Positions 10,325 through 21,600 of a stretch of DNA of 64,000 nt are shown one piece after another (positions within the stretch are counted from its first letter, which is position 1; every line of letters starts with the position of its first letter). The position numbers and the translations under genes were made by a program. The stretch comes from Saccharomycopsis fibuligera x Saccharomycopsis cf. fibuligera. Taxonomy: Eukaryota; Ascomycota; Saccharomycetes; Ascoideales; Saccharomycopsidaceae. The stretch is taken from contig CP012810.1 of assembly GCA_001936135.1 (NCBI GenBank), positions 3,286,001 to 3,350,000 of the forward strand, given 5' to 3'. The notes beneath the pieces were generated by a model. The model was given only the letters and a program-made list of their open reading frames with translations. It searched no databases and was not told the DNA's origin.

Positions 10325-10942
10325 ATGTCAAGATTTACTAACTTTTTTAATAGCAAACCTATAACGGTTGAGAAGCCAATTCCAGTGACTTTTGATCTCG
10401 GAAACTTGGCCACATTTGATCCAAATCCATTAGATCGCGCTCAACTTGAGTCTGAAAACAAAGAAGCCTACTTAACCCAGTTGAATCGTGATAATGTTCA
10501 ACTCATGATCAACCAAATCTTACAACTTCCAATCAAAACCACCACTGAATCACTTAATCGTAGTAGTGGCAGCAGTACTACTGATGCTACTTTAACTTTG
10601 GTCAAGTTACCACAACCAACTACTTTGTTGCCTAGAGAGAAACCATTACCTAAACCAAAACCAATGACGAAATGGGAACGTTTTGCCGCCAAGAAAGGTA
10701 TCAATAAGAAGAAGAGTCATGACAAAATGGTGTTTGATGAAGCTAAACAGGAATGGGTGCCTAAGTGGGGATACAAGGGTAAGAATAAAGAATTGGATAA
10801 CCAGTGGTTGGTGGAAGTGGATGATAAACATAAGAATACTGATAAAGAGCTTATTGACCCAAGAACGTTAAGTAGAGAGGAAAGAAAGAAATTGGTGAAG
10901 AAGAATCAATTACAACAGTTGAGAAATTTGAAGAATCAATAA
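10325..10942 (+). CDS. RRS1: ribosome biogenesis regulator Rrs1
   Basis: 205 residues from the chosen ATG. It is an essential nucleolar factor needed with Rpf2 to load 5S RNP (5S rRNA, Rpl5, Rpl11) into pre-60S particles. The whole protein follows the family: TVEKPIPVTFDLGNLATFDP, RDNVQLMINQILQLPIKTTT, LPREKPLPKPKPMTKWERFA, then WVPKWGYKGKNKELDNQWLV and ELIDPRTLSREERKKLVKKN. An ATG five codons upstream (10310) is in frame; I prefer 10325 because homologues begin just ahead of the TVEKPIPV block. The C-terminal tail is basic, as expected. RRPE and PAC-like sites upstream support co-regulation with ribosome assembly genes. Confidence 0.96.
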   Translation: MSRFTNFFNSKPITVEKPIPVTFDLGNLATFDPNPLDRAQLESENKEAYLTQLNRDNVQLMINQILQLPIKTTTESLNRSSGSSTTDATLTLVKLPQPTTLLPREKPLPKPKPMTKWERFAAKKGINKKKSHDKMVFDEAKQEWVPKWGYKGKNKELDNQWLVEVDDKHKNTDKELIDPRTLSREERKKLVKKNQLQQLRNLKNQ

Positions 10943-11587
10943 GCGGGGGGCATTGAATCATCCAACTTGGAGAGGTAGATTAAGTGCTTGCTATATGGCT
11001 GGAGAAAAGGCATGAGAGCAAGCTGAAAGGATAATAGTGTATGTTATATTATATCATGTAAAATTTTCAGACATTGGTTGTTATTTTTCTATTTCATTTA
11101 TACTTTTTTGTTTATCATTAATTTTATTGTTTATGTTTTTTTTTTAAAGTAGCGATTTTGATAACGTAAGAAGTACAATTGCAGCTGTTTAATTTTAATC
11201 ATAACTAACCCCGAATACTCTAATCTGAAGAAGTTTCAACTTTGGTAAAGTTCAGGTATTGTCAAAGTTTAGAAAATAGGAGAGAAATCTTGCAACAAAT
11301 CGTATTCATAACTCAAACATAAAGCAATCAAAAAGTTTGTTTTTTTAAAAAAAAAAACGCATATAAACTCATAAACACCATATAATTTGATTTCATAAAA
11401 GGTACCTACCAAAAGATATATACATCATCCGACAAGTAAATAAACATAAACAGGAAAAAAAAAAAAAAGAAAAGAAAAACAGGACTAAAAAGCAAAAGAG
11501 CATGAACAAACCATCACGCACATATATATACCAGGGAAAGAAATACTGAAAACGTAAAGCATCACTTAGTAAAACCTAAAGCACCAA
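10943..11587. other. intergenic, convergent 3' flanks
   Basis: RRS1 and the next gene converge here. The stretch is AT-rich with poly-T (11131-11146) and poly-A (11348-11358, 11456-11468) runs typical of yeast 3' ends. No gene is visible. Confidence 0.6.
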
Positions 11588-12337
11588 TTACTGTTCCGAA
11601 GATGGCCGGTGACCGCTATTATGAAGCAATCCACCAGCATTATCTGTTTGTTTTGGAAAAACTGGACGATGAGGTTTATTAATTTTAGAAAGTGGCACTG
11701 ATTTACCATTTGGGAATGAAACCAGAATATCGTCGGGAGTTTTGCCCTCAAATGGATCTTTTTCATTTTCATTTTTATCATCCTTCTCTTTATCATTTCC
11801 AGCAGCATTCAAAGGCTTCTGACCATTTTGCTGTTGAAATAATTTTCCCTCATTTTCACTTGCCTTTTCATTTTTATCTACATCACCATTATCATGTGCC
11901 TGACGATACTCGCTTACTCTTCTTTGAGCCTCTTCTCTTTTCTCCTTTTGTTCCTTGTAAAAACGATCAGAATCTTCTTCATTCTTAGGCACTGTGCGGC
12001 CAGGAACCCTAGCATGAGGTTTATTGATTTTCCCCAAAGGAACTGCTTTCCCATTAGGAAACGACACTTGAATCGAGTCGTCGAAATCAGGATCGTTCTG
12101 AAAAAGTTTTTCTGGTTCAGACATGCTGAAAAAGAAGAAATAACTGGTGAAGAGAGCTAAGATAATTAGTGCGCTAATAAGAAGTTTGCGCAACGTTTTG
12201 GGCTTGTTGTATTTTGCGTAGGCAGACTTGTTTTGTTGGCGGTGTTGGTGCTGTTGATCCAGTGGTGATGATGAGGCGGAGGATGCAGTAGAAGGAGATG
12301 AGGGATCGGATGTAGGAATTGGGATTGCGGACGACAC
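11588..12337 (-). CDS. membrane protein of unknown function with duplicated motif; 5' end unresolved
   Basis: The frame gives about 249 residues. A Ser/Pro/Gln-rich N-terminal part (~1-50) is followed by a single hydrophobic segment at ~52-72 (LLISALIILALFTSYFFFF) and a charged, mostly disordered remainder with a Lys/Glu-rich middle. A 20-residue unit occurs twice: VSFPNGKAVPLGKINKPH near residues 91-108 and VSFPNGKSVPLSKINKPH near 210-227. The topology suggests a type II protein with a lumenal or external C-terminus. I do not recognise the family. No ATG precedes the membrane segment: the frame begins after a stop near 12388 and the first start-like codon is a GTG at 12337. A TTTACTAAC branch-site-like motif at about 12375-12383 followed by AAAG|TG at 12338 suggests a 5' intron that would complete an ATG at the splice junction. 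Confidence 0.6.
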   Translation of the reverse strand: MSSAIPIPTSDPSSPSTASSASSSPLDQQHQHRQQNKSAYAKYNKPKTLRKLLISALIILALFTSYFFFFSMSEPEKLFQNDPDFDDSIQVSFPNGKAVPLGKINKPHARVPGRTVPKNEEDSDRFYKEQKEKREEAQRRVSEYRQAHDNGDVDKNEKASENEGKLFQQQNGQKPLNAAGNDKEKDDKNENEKDPFEGKTPDDILVSFPNGKSVPLSKINKPHRPVFPKQTDNAGGLLHNSGHRPSSEQ

Positions 12338-13093
12338 TTTGGCGGATTGTTTGGCAGTATTTATATAGAAAAAAAGCGTTAGTAAATAATTTTACCTTAA
12401 AATATTTGCGAATGGAAATTGAGATTGAAAGTTGTGGTGAAATTTGCAATTGTTTAATCTGAGTGAGCAATCACCGATAAATTGGCAATGGCAATGATGG
12501 TGTAAAAAAGTGGCAAACGGCAACAAATAAATAAGATAACTATCTAACTGGAATTTGCAATGCAACACTGAAGAATGTAGCTGTTACCAGAAGAGCAAAC
12601 ACAGGTAGAATATGGAAAGAGGAAGGAAAAGTGGCGCAGAAAAGTTATTCGAATCAGGCAAGATTGTGATGCCGTCACTATTATTGTGAATCTCATTGCC
12701 CTCTCACTGTACACAATATTCACTCACTCACTCACTAACTGTGGTAGCACTCTAAGCCCAAACGGCTAATTGCGGTCTCACTAGAGTGACATGCTGAGTA
12801 AGTTATGGGTAAAATGAATTGGCACCTATGACAAAGCGCTTATTAAGATTTACTTTTGTTGCCCGGATCAGAATTGATATACCTCGGGAATGGGGGCAAT
12901 TGGTAGAGATATAGACTACAATATAATTTATAAATATATACAGCTTATCAATTCTTGATGACGCATTTCACAAAATATTATAATGTATTATAACTCTTTA
13001 TATAGGCAGACCACACTATTCAAGCAATTTTGCGGCTTAAATATATATATATATATACATGCATACATTTATGTCAAGACTCTCTACAATAAT
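12338..13093. other. intergenic; possible 5' intron and leader of the upstream membrane-protein gene
   Basis: On the minus strand it holds a TACTAAC-type branch site near 12377 and candidate 5' splice sites GTTAGT/GTGAGT at about 12731-12739, within a (CACT)n repeat at 12717-12736. An (AT)n run lies near 13040-13057, just beyond the MDJ1 stop. Nothing else is recognised. Confidence 0.4.
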
Positions 13094-14644
13094 TCATTTC
13101 TTGGTCAAGAATCTCTTTATCTTGTCAAAAGTCGATTCGTTTTTCTGTTCAGAAGGTGTTTCTTTAGCTTCTTCAGCAGCAGTAGCACCAAGATCAATAT
13201 CTTTCAATGGGTGCACTCTTTTTGCCGTCTTATCATTGAAACTATCAGCCAAAGCTTCCAAAATAGCCACTTGAGTATCATTAGTTGGTTTTGGAATATT
13301 AACGTCAAATTGCACAAGCAAGTTACCACGATTACTAACATTACCGTTTCTAGGAACCCCTTTACCAGAAATGGTAATCACTTTACTATTGTTGGTTCCC
13401 GAAGGGACCTTCAATTTGAAAATTGCCCCATCAATAGTTGGCACCTCAATGATACCGCCTAAGATAGCAGTAGTGAATGGAATGTTAGCCTTATAGATCA
13501 AGTCATCGCCTGCGACTTTAAAATTTGGATCAGGTTTGACCCGCACTCTAATAAGCAAGTCACCTTTATAAGTCTTAACATTGGCTGATTTAGTAATCAT
13601 TGGAGCATCACCTTCACCGCGCACTCTGACTCTAACTCCGTCAGAAACACCGCTAGGTAAATTGATTTCAGTGGATTTAACCACCTGCTTGACCCCTTCA
13701 CCATGACATGTATGACATGCTGATTCTTTTGAAATTACAACTCCACTACCGGCACACTTGTTACAAGTGGAAGCCATTTGGAATCCGCCTTGCATATATT
13801 GCACTCTTTGACCAGTACCATGACATACACCACAAGTAGACTTTTCCTTACCTGGTTTAAGCCCCGATCCAGTACAAGTGCCACAACTGTCAAGAGCACT
13901 ATAACTAACCTTAGTTTTTTTGCCGAAAACCGCTTCTTTCAAAGTGACAGTTTGCAAAAGTTCAATATTATTACCAACATATTCAGTTACGTAGCTTCTA
14001 CCTCCGGCACCACCGCGACCTCCAGCACCACCTCTACCACCACCACCACCAAAGGCAGCGCCGAAAAGATCCTCAAAATTGATATCAGCAAATGGATTAC
14101 CTTGAGCGCCACCGCCTCCAAAACCTCCAAAGCCGCCAAATGGATTACCACCGCCAGCAAAAGGATTGCCGGCACCTGGATTGAAGTTGCCGCTTTGATC
14201 AAATGCAGCAGAACCATATTGGTCAAATTGAGCCTTTTTATCAGCATTACTCAAGATCTCATAAGCGTCTTGGACGTCATGGAATTTAGTTTCTGCGCCT
14301 TCCTCCTTGTTGATATCCGGATGGTATTTTTTGGCGAGCTTGTAGTATGCTTTTTTGATTTGATTGGCATTGGCATTCTTGTCAACGCCAAGGGTTTTGT
14401 ACGGGTCAGAGATCTTTTGCTGAGCAGCAGAAGCATGGAAATTACGGGCATTGTGGTGATTATTATGACTGCGGTTGCTATATTTAGTGGTTTTTATTGA
14501 TGGTCTTGATGGTTGTCTAGTGTGGGCTGCTGATGATGACGATGAGTAAGCTAGGAATCTAGATTGGAGATGTCTAGCTACGGCCCTCAGGAATAGGCGC
14601 GGGGACGCAGAAGACGAAGAAGAGCTCAAAGCCAGTTTGAACAT
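13094..14644 (-). CDS. MDJ1: mitochondrial DnaJ/Hsp40 co-chaperone
   Basis: 516 residues from the ATG at 14642-14644. It is a type I J-protein of the matrix that drives Ssc1 (mtHsp70) in folding imported proteins and protecting mtDNA. The N-terminus (MFKLALSSSSS..RLFLRAVARHL) is a Ser/Arg-rich presequence. The J domain covers ~80-145 with HPD at H108-D110. A Gly/Phe-rich segment follows (GNPFAGGGNPFGGFGGFGGG). The zinc domain has four C-x-x-C-x-G-x-G repeats: CGTCTGSG, CGVCHGTG, CNKCAGSG and CHTCHGEG. The C-terminal substrate domains complete the usual layout. The open frame extends upstream without another ATG, so this start is the only natural one. Confidence 0.95.
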   Translation of the reverse strand: MFKLALSSSSSSASPRLFLRAVARHLQSRFLAYSSSSSAAHTRQPSRPSIKTTKYSNRSHNNHHNARNFHASAAQQKISDPYKTLGVDKNANANQIKKAYYKLAKKYHPDINKEEGAETKFHDVQDAYEILSNADKKAQFDQYGSAAFDQSGNFNPGAGNPFAGGGNPFGGFGGFGGGGAQGNPFADINFEDLFGAAFGGGGGRGGAGGRGGAGGRSYVTEYVGNNIELLQTVTLKEAVFGKKTKVSYSALDSCGTCTGSGLKPGKEKSTCGVCHGTGQRVQYMQGGFQMASTCNKCAGSGVVISKESACHTCHGEGVKQVVKSTEINLPSGVSDGVRVRVRGEGDAPMITKSANVKTYKGDLLIRVRVKPDPNFKVAGDDLIYKANIPFTTAILGGIIEVPTIDGAIFKLKVPSGTNNSKVITISGKGVPRNGNVSNRGNLLVQFDVNIPKPTNDTQVAILEALADSFNDKTAKRVHPLKDIDLGATAAEEAKETPSEQKNESTFDKIKRFLTKK

Positions 14645-15911
14645 TGTGGGTTGATGGCTATAAATGATTAAATGGTAATGCAACCAAGTGGTATTTGTAA
14701 CCTTTGTCTATAGCGTGCTTTGTATTGTATGAAGTGAAGTAAGTAAGTGTCTAAGTAAATCTTTGAGTATTAGCCCAGTGCAACATGAAAAATCAGTTTC
14801 TAGTCCCTAGGCGGTGGAGCATTTTTTTTTTTCCTCTCTTTCTTCTCGCTGAGTCTGTGAGTCCCACTGGAAACCTTTCGCTGCAGGCGCGCAGACTCAT
14901 CGAAAACAAAAGAAAATCGAGGAAAAAAGCACACTCCGAGAGTGCCTCTTAGCAATTAACAGACACTTCTTGGTTACCCTAGGAAGGCTATGTACAGGGC
15001 GCATAACCTCGGAAACATTCGGATCTTGGTTTTCACAGCACTCTAATTGCTAATTGCACTTCCCTTGTTTTTTTTTTAGCTACTATATACCAATTTTTTA
15101 GTTTCTACTGAGTCAGTTCTGGAAGTCATTAATCTGCAGTCTGGATTCTTTGTACATAGCCAACATAGCAACAAATTTGTAGTTGTACTTTAATGTTGTC
15201 AAAACTAATATGTAGTCCATAGGCATACAAAAGCGGCATCAAATATTTTGTAGAGTATATTATTACAGATACATTTACACTTACAATCAGTACTAGTAAC
15301 AATAAAAAAACGTCTATAATTCAGTGATTATCATTACTATAATTATAATTATTACTATAATTTAAACTAACAAATAGATCACTGCAAACTGCAAAAGTCA
15401 AAAAAATCAAATCGATGACTTTTTGGGAAAAAAAAAGGTGTAAAAGGTAAAAAGGTAAGAAATAAAAAAAAAGAAAATAAGACGACAGTTAGAGAGCTAA
15501 CAGGTAAGAGGTAAAAAGTTGAAGAAGCAAAAAACTGAAAGAGAAAGGCACATATAAAAATGAAAAAGCGGGTTTCTAGCAAAACGTTGTATTGCAAAAA
15601 AAAAAAAAAAAAAAGGGCGAGTGAAAATAAAAAAAACAAACAAAAAAAGGTAAATGCAAAATGTGAGGAGGAAGAATAAGGAAGTAAAATAAAAATAGAA
15701 ACAGACTAGATAAGATTAGAATGGGTTAAATGACTTTTAACAACTGCAAAGATGTAAGATCTAAAGATATAAAAATGACGATTGAAAAAAAGATAAAAAA
15801 AAAATAATTAGCACAAATCTAGTAAAGCAATCAAAACCAACAAGAGCTTTACTCAATAAGCTTCTCTCCAAGCAGGAAAATTTTTCCGAACAAATAAATT
15901 AAAAATTTAGA
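14645..15911. other. intergenic, MDJ1 promoter and downstream flank
   Basis: The MDJ1 side has a T run at 14821-14833 and CT-rich DNA. From 15290 to 15900 the sequence is dominated by A-rich runs (for example 15595-15614) forming the 3' flank of the next gene. No gene or RNA was recognised. Confidence 0.55.
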
Positions 15912-18035
15912 TTAAAAAGCATTAACTTGAGTATACCTATTGGTAGGTGACGCAGCTGACCCATCAGGATTTCTAAACACAAATTCATCTTCATCATGCA
16001 ATGAATTACTATCCAAGATTGGAGATTTCGCACCACCCAACCCGCTACTATCAGCGCCATCATCCTTCTTCCAAAATTTCCATGACGAAGTTGCCTGAGA
16101 TGATCTATTACCATTGGAACCAGCAAGGCCGCCGGCACCCGCAGCACCGGAGCCGCCATTCAATGGTGTATTGTGGGCACTGTTTAACTTTTCATCAGGA
16201 TTACCGTTTCTGGTGACCCAAAGACCCTCCGAGTTGACAAATCTCTCGTCTTTTCTCTGCTTATAGAATCTGAAGTATAAGAAAAGCAAAGCGGCAAGAG
16301 CAAGCAATCCTCCGACGATCCCAACGACGCAGCCAATGACAATTTTCTTATTTTTTGGACTAAGACCCTTAGATGAGGTGCTGCTCTCGGTGGATAAGGT
16401 CGGATTTGCGGTGTTCGAGGAGGTTAGAGTTAAAGTACGTTGCTGGCCAGCTCCCAATGTTTGAGTCATGGTTTTGTTGATGACATAGGTTTTGCCTCCT
16501 GAAGTGGTGGTTGATTTCGAAGTAGCGGTAGTTGTGATTGTTTGAGAGATGGAAAATGATGATGAGGAAGAGGAAGAGGAAGAGGAAGAGGGAGAGGAAG
16601 AGGATGATGGGGAGGAAGAGGAAGAGGCAGCAGAACTGGAATGGAAAGTTGAAGAAGCAATGGAGGAGGTTCTTGATGGAGATGAAGAAGCTGAGGATGA
16701 TGATGAAACATCACTAGATGAGGAAGTCAAAGATGACGATGAAGCATCAGTGGAGCTGGCAAAAGAGGAGGAAAAAGAAGATGATGGAGAATCGGAAGAT
16801 GAGTATGCAAATGATGAGGAAGATCTATCTGACGAAACAGAGGAAGATTCTGAAGAAGAAGAGGCAAAATCACTGGATGACCCATAGGAGGACGATGAAT
16901 CAATAGTAGATGAAGCACCAAAAGATGATGATGGAGCACTGGAAAATAGAGTTGAACTAGCAGAAGTCAAACTAGATGAGCCGAAAGATGATGGCACCGC
17001 ACTGCTGCTGGAATTATTTTGGTCAAAATCAGCTCTAATTACTAACGTAGCATATGCTTTTTCTTTGCTGACATCGAGAGTATTTGCCGGTACTTTTTCC
17101 AATTCCTCATCGCTGATATAGTCAGGATCACTAGTAACAATCATGTTTAGCCATTTAGTGAAGGCATCATCCAACATTTTACCCTTTGCGGAAATATAAC
17201 TATTCAAAGCGTTAGCTTCATTGCTAAGGATCCCATAAGTGAAACTAGAAGCACTACTAATACTATTAATATTTCCATTGTTCTTATTGCCGGATTCTTC
17301 CACCTCGTCATGATCAATCACTGCACCGTTATGTTTGCCATGTTGGCAAGATGGAGTAATTTTATTTTCTGCGTGGTGGCTTAGAGAAGATTGCGTTCGC
17401 AATTCTTGATCAGCACTACTAACATCCAGTTTGAGATTGATCCATCTAGTACGGTTGTTTAAGCTGTATAAGGAATAACCGCAAAGAAGAGAGTATAGCA
17501 CAAATAAAATCACTGAAATTTTAAGCTTGAAGCCTTTTTTTCTATTTTGGATATTGTTGTTGCTAAAAGCCTTGGTGAGATCGGAGCTGAAGGCGCAGCC
17601 GCGTGCCGCCGCCGCAGCAGCAGCAGCGAGCTGAAACTTTTCATCAATTGGAGAATCAAATGCCTGTTGCTGTTGTTGCGGTTGCTGTTGTGGTTGTTGA
17701 CTATTAAACGGTTTTTCAGACAAGGTATTATTATCAGTCGTGATATCGCTAGTGGTAGTAGGAGCAGTAGTGGCACCTTTTTCATTCGCGGTTGCTGAAT
17801 GCACCCTATTGGTATTGGTGTCGGTGTCATTTATCTCGCTTCCATTTTTTCCCACATTAAGATTAGCATTGCTATTGTCATGTATACCGTTATTAATATT
17901 GTTACTAATCTTAACACTATTGTTATTGCTACTGTCTATGATGGTAGCAATAACATTGCTTTTCTTTGAGCTGGCTGTAGTGCGGGTGTATTTGAGATTG
18001 AAGTTCTTCTCTGGATCCAACTCTGCGAAATCCAT
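15912..18035 (-). CDS. serine-rich two-pass plasma membrane glycoprotein, sensor-like
   Basis: 707 residues from the only natural ATG (MDFAELDPEKNFNLKYTRTT). Order of parts: an Asn/Thr/Gln-rich N-terminal tail with an Ala run; a hydrophobic segment at ~167-190 (ISVILFVLYSLLCGYSLYSL); a folded-looking stretch ending YATLVIRADFDQ; a Ser-rich mucin-like region at ~345-505; a short Thr-rich linker; a second TM segment at ~563-589 (IVIGCVVGIVGGLLALAALL); and a basic then Gly/Asn-rich tail. The Ser-rich/TM/tail part resembles Mid2, Mtl1 and Tda7-type yeast wall-stress or surface proteins, where O-mannosylated Ser/Thr stalks report on the wall. The additional N-terminal cytosolic tail and TM segment are not part of Mid2, which has a cleaved signal peptide. 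Family assignment is inference. Confidence 0.65.
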   Translation of the reverse strand: MDFAELDPEKNFNLKYTRTTASSKKSNVIATIIDSSNNNSVKISNNINNGIHDNSNANLNVGKNGSEINDTDTNTNRVHSATANEKGATTAPTTTSDITTDNNTLSEKPFNSQQPQQQPQQQQQAFDSPIDEKFQLAAAAAAAARGCAFSSDLTKAFSNNNIQNRKKGFKLKISVILFVLYSLLCGYSLYSLNNRTRWINLKLDVSSADQELRTQSSLSHHAENKITPSCQHGKHNGAVIDHDEVEESGNKNNGNINSISSASSFTYGILSNEANALNSYISAKGKMLDDAFTKWLNMIVTSDPDYISDEELEKVPANTLDVSKEKAYATLVIRADFDQNNSSSSAVPSSFGSSSLTSASSTLFSSAPSSSFGASSTIDSSSSYGSSSDFASSSSESSSVSSDRSSSSFAYSSSDSPSSSFSSSFASSTDASSSSLTSSSSDVSSSSSASSSPSRTSSIASSTFHSSSAASSSSSPSSSSSPSSSSSSSSSSSFSISQTITTTATSKSTTTSGGKTYVINKTMTQTLGAGQQRTLTLTSSNTANPTLSTESSTSSKGLSPKNKKIVIGCVVGIVGGLLALAALLFLYFRFYKQRKDERFVNSEGLWVTRNGNPDEKLNSAHNTPLNGGSGAAGAGGLAGSNGNRSSQATSSWKFWKKDDGADSSGLGGAKSPILDSNSLHDEDEFVFRNPDGSAASPTNRYTQVNAF

Positions 18036-18472
18036 GATTGATGATGATGAAAGTGCCTCCTTATTTGGTACTGCGTGATGGGGTATGGTTGGGTGTTTGC
18101 CGATTTTCGATTTTTGAATTTGACGATGAAATTCAAAAATTTTCCCTGTTTTTCTTGTTGCAAGCTTCAAGGGATATACTATGCAATGCTAAGGAAGACT
18201 ACTATTATTAGCACCTAGGGATATAAATAGGCTTTAGAGGGTTTGAGTAGAAGTGTAATATGAAGTGGGTATGGTAGCAGGCTGAACGAGAGTAGAGTGG
18301 TGAGGAAAGCTAGCGAGGGAGGATGGGTGGAAGTGGGAGTAGGAAAGTAGGAGTATGAGTAGGACAGGATGGAGAGATAGGAGAAGGCCGTAAGAAGATG
18401 TGAAGCAGCGTAGAGTGGTGGATAAAAATAGAAATCCAGGAAACCAGGAAAAAGAAACGCAGCGAAAGAAAG

Positions 18473-18504
<32 letters not shown>

Positions 18505-18698
18505 AAAAGGGGGCGGCAGCCAAAGGTTGACCTTTCAGGGGATTACCCGGACAGAATACTGTCCAATTACTAATAACAGGTACCACTGCGACACAGGGGC
18601 ATAGATATGTTCCCAACATGAACAGCATACGATTGTAAACAATACAGAATGTGATATCAGTTTATTCGCGTAGTTATGGTAATGCTAGAGTAACTATA
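18036..18698. other. intergenic, between serine-rich gene and SPF1 stop
   Basis: This is promoter DNA for the serine-rich gene. It contains G/A-rich sequence from 18240 to 18420 and a 29-base poly-A run. The open frame seen through 18215-18628 on the minus strand is a low-complexity shadow of this purine-rich DNA. Confidence 0.55.
18473..18501. repeat. poly-A tract (29 bases)
   Basis: A homopolymer of about 29 A residues lies upstream of the serine-rich gene. Such tracts exclude nucleosomes in yeast promoters and are prone to sequencing length error. Confidence 0.9.
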
Positions 18699-21600
18699 CT
18701 AATCAACACGCCCCGCAATGTCGGCAGCGCTACCGTCCATAAAGAAATACTTGAACCCTTGTTCCATCATGTATGCCCCGCCGAAATCCAAAACCATAGC
18801 GGCAGTCAACTTGAATTTGAATTCGTCAGACATCTTGACAAACTTGATGGCCTCATTCAATTCAGGAATGAATTCGGTAGACCCAGAGAATGCCAAAGCT
18901 GCAACTCCCAAGATCCCGTAAAACATCCCCTTGTTGTCCCTAATATTTTCCTTGAATGGTGCACCGATATAATTGACGGCAAACGTACTCACTTGCTGCA
19001 CAAGTTGAATCAAAAAGATCCCGGTGTTCAACAATGATGGGCTAAACTCTTTTTCCAAATCCAAAGTAGGTTCTCTTGGTTCAAGTTTGTAGATTTCTCT
19101 AGTGATATAAACCAATGAAATAATATGCACTGCAAATTGGCCCAAGATGGACCCCATGGTATAAATGTTGAAAATGCCGGCTTGCGGTCTAAGTTTGGAC
19201 AATTTTTGCACAGGTTTACCCTTTGAAATACTCAAGAAGCACACGGAGATCAACATTCCAGAAGCAGTGTATTGCCCATCTCCAAACTTCACCCCAGCCA
19301 AATAGATCACCGACAACGAATATGCACTAATCAAACAGTTCAAGGCCAAGATTTTGTACATTTGGATAGTGGAAACTAAGGCGCAACGACCTTGACGAAT
19401 AACATTAGTAACAGTGGCAACACTAGCTAATTTCGAAGTGAATGGAGCAGCAACTGAAGCATCACCGAGTTTCAAAGTTGGGGCTTCATCTTCGTCTTCC
19501 ATTTCTTTCAAAGATCCCATCAATTGATCAGCAATGCCGCCACCATTGCCATTAACCTTACCTGTTGGATTCACAGCACTTGGTTGAGCAGTAGTCTTGA
19601 AAGATTGTGCAGCAATTTCCAACCTTTGTTCTTCAGTAATCGTTACCCCACGTTTTTCCATTGCTTTAACATAGTGAGGGTTCTTTGGTCCCGGTGGATA
19701 CAAGTGAGCAATTAATTCCGGTACCACTGGTTGAGGTTGATTCCATCTAGCCATCAATGCAACCTGTTTCTCGTAAATTTGTTGCATACTTTGCACTTTA
19801 CGGTTTTCTTGCAATTTTTTCATACCTTCTTCGGTACCGTTCAACAAGGCAATTCCCACATGTGCTTGTTTCAAAGCACCAACATCATTAGTCCCATCAC
19901 CGCACATCAACGTGTTGTAACCCATGTTTTTGAACTGAGTGACCAAGTATTCTTTCTGCGCTGGGGAAGTTCTAGCGTAAACCCACGTATGCTTGATCAA
20001 TTGATGCAATTGGGAATGATTGCTGTTGACTAATTTAGCTAATGCATACCCAGTGATACAAATATCATTTCTTGCCAAAATGCGTTCATCAAATTTGTCA
20101 GTAATATTGAATGGAGTAATATCCGTTTCATCCACATTTCTAAAAATCAAATCAGATTTAATATGGTCGTATTCTTCGGCAATATCCAAAATCAAGGTGT
20201 TACGTTCAACAATTTTCACTTCTTTGGCAACGTGCACCGCGGTTAACGGATTGTCACCAGTGATCATGATACAACGGTGAGATGACTCGTTCAACATTTG
20301 AATACTTTCAATAGCGTCTGGCTTCATTGGACAGTGGAAGACAATAAATCCGGCAAATTTCAATTTAGTTTCCACATCATCACGTTGAATGCTGTTCAAT
20401 TTGGCAGTAGTGATATTGTCGTCCAAATACTTGTAAGCTAAAGCCAAGACTCTAGAGCCGGATCTGGTGAAAGATTTATAAATTTCATCGTAATGTTCCG
20501 GAGCATCAACCAATCTTTGTCTAATAGTTTCAGGGGCACCTTTAACAGACACGAGGGTCTTACCAGTGTTAATAATTGAGGAAATGGTAGCTGATCTTTT
20601 CAAAGCACTACTAAATTGGAATCTTCTCAAAATTTTAACTTTATCAGCGCCAAGCTTTTGTAAATCTTTTTCTTCAACAACCTTATTCTTAACCAAGTAT
20701 TTCCCATCTCTTTCAACCACGTTTTTCTTTTGATCAGAGAGTTTCCATCCACTAGCTTTCAAAGTGGCCTTTTCCATTGGATCACCAACAAGTTCCCCAT
20801 CATCAAGTCTGACCAACGCATGAGCGCTACCAAGAACATAATTAGTTACTGCTGGGACTTCCTCATCAAAACATTTGGATAAGTGTCTTGTTTGCTTTAA
20901 ATCAAATCCCGCTAATCCTTCAAAAACCAAATCTTCACCAGTCAAGGTACCGGTTTTGTCAAAACAACAAACGTCAATACGTCCAGCAAGTGGAATTCTG
21001 AACGGTTCGGTACAATAAATGTAAAACTTACCCAATGCAGCAAGGGAATTGTTAACGGCCATTGTCAATTCCATTGGTAATTCCGGTGGAACCACTGAAG
21101 TAATAATCAAAATACAATCAAGAATCAATTTAGACTGTTTTCTACCCATCTTACTACCTTCAATCCAAACATATCTTGAAGCAGCAATGGCAAACACCAA
21201 AAGGAAAAGAATAAAGTAAAGAGACTCCTTGTTACCAACAGTAATTCTTTCAGAACTAAAAATCATTACTCTAACCAATGAACCTTGAGAAGTTTCAAAA
21301 CCAGTCTTGGCCACAACGGCCAAAGCACCGCCATCTGGAGGACTAGCAACATGAGTCTCGGTGGTTGCTGATGCAGTAGTTTGCAACACTTTAGTACCAC
21401 CATGCAAAATAGCATTTTTATCCACTCCTTCAGCATCAAATTTGTCACTATCTGGTCTTAATTTAATGGATTCTTTCAATAGTGGAGTACTTTCACCAGA
21501 TAACATGGCTTCATTGACGATAGCAGTACCGTCAACCAAAACCAAATCACAAGGCACTGAAGTTTCATCATTGTTTCTAGTAACAGAAACCAAATCATTA

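Noticed and set aside
16549-16887. Glu/Asp-rich plus-strand frame antisense to the serine-rich gene
   Set aside because: Arises from the reverse complement of serine codon repeats.
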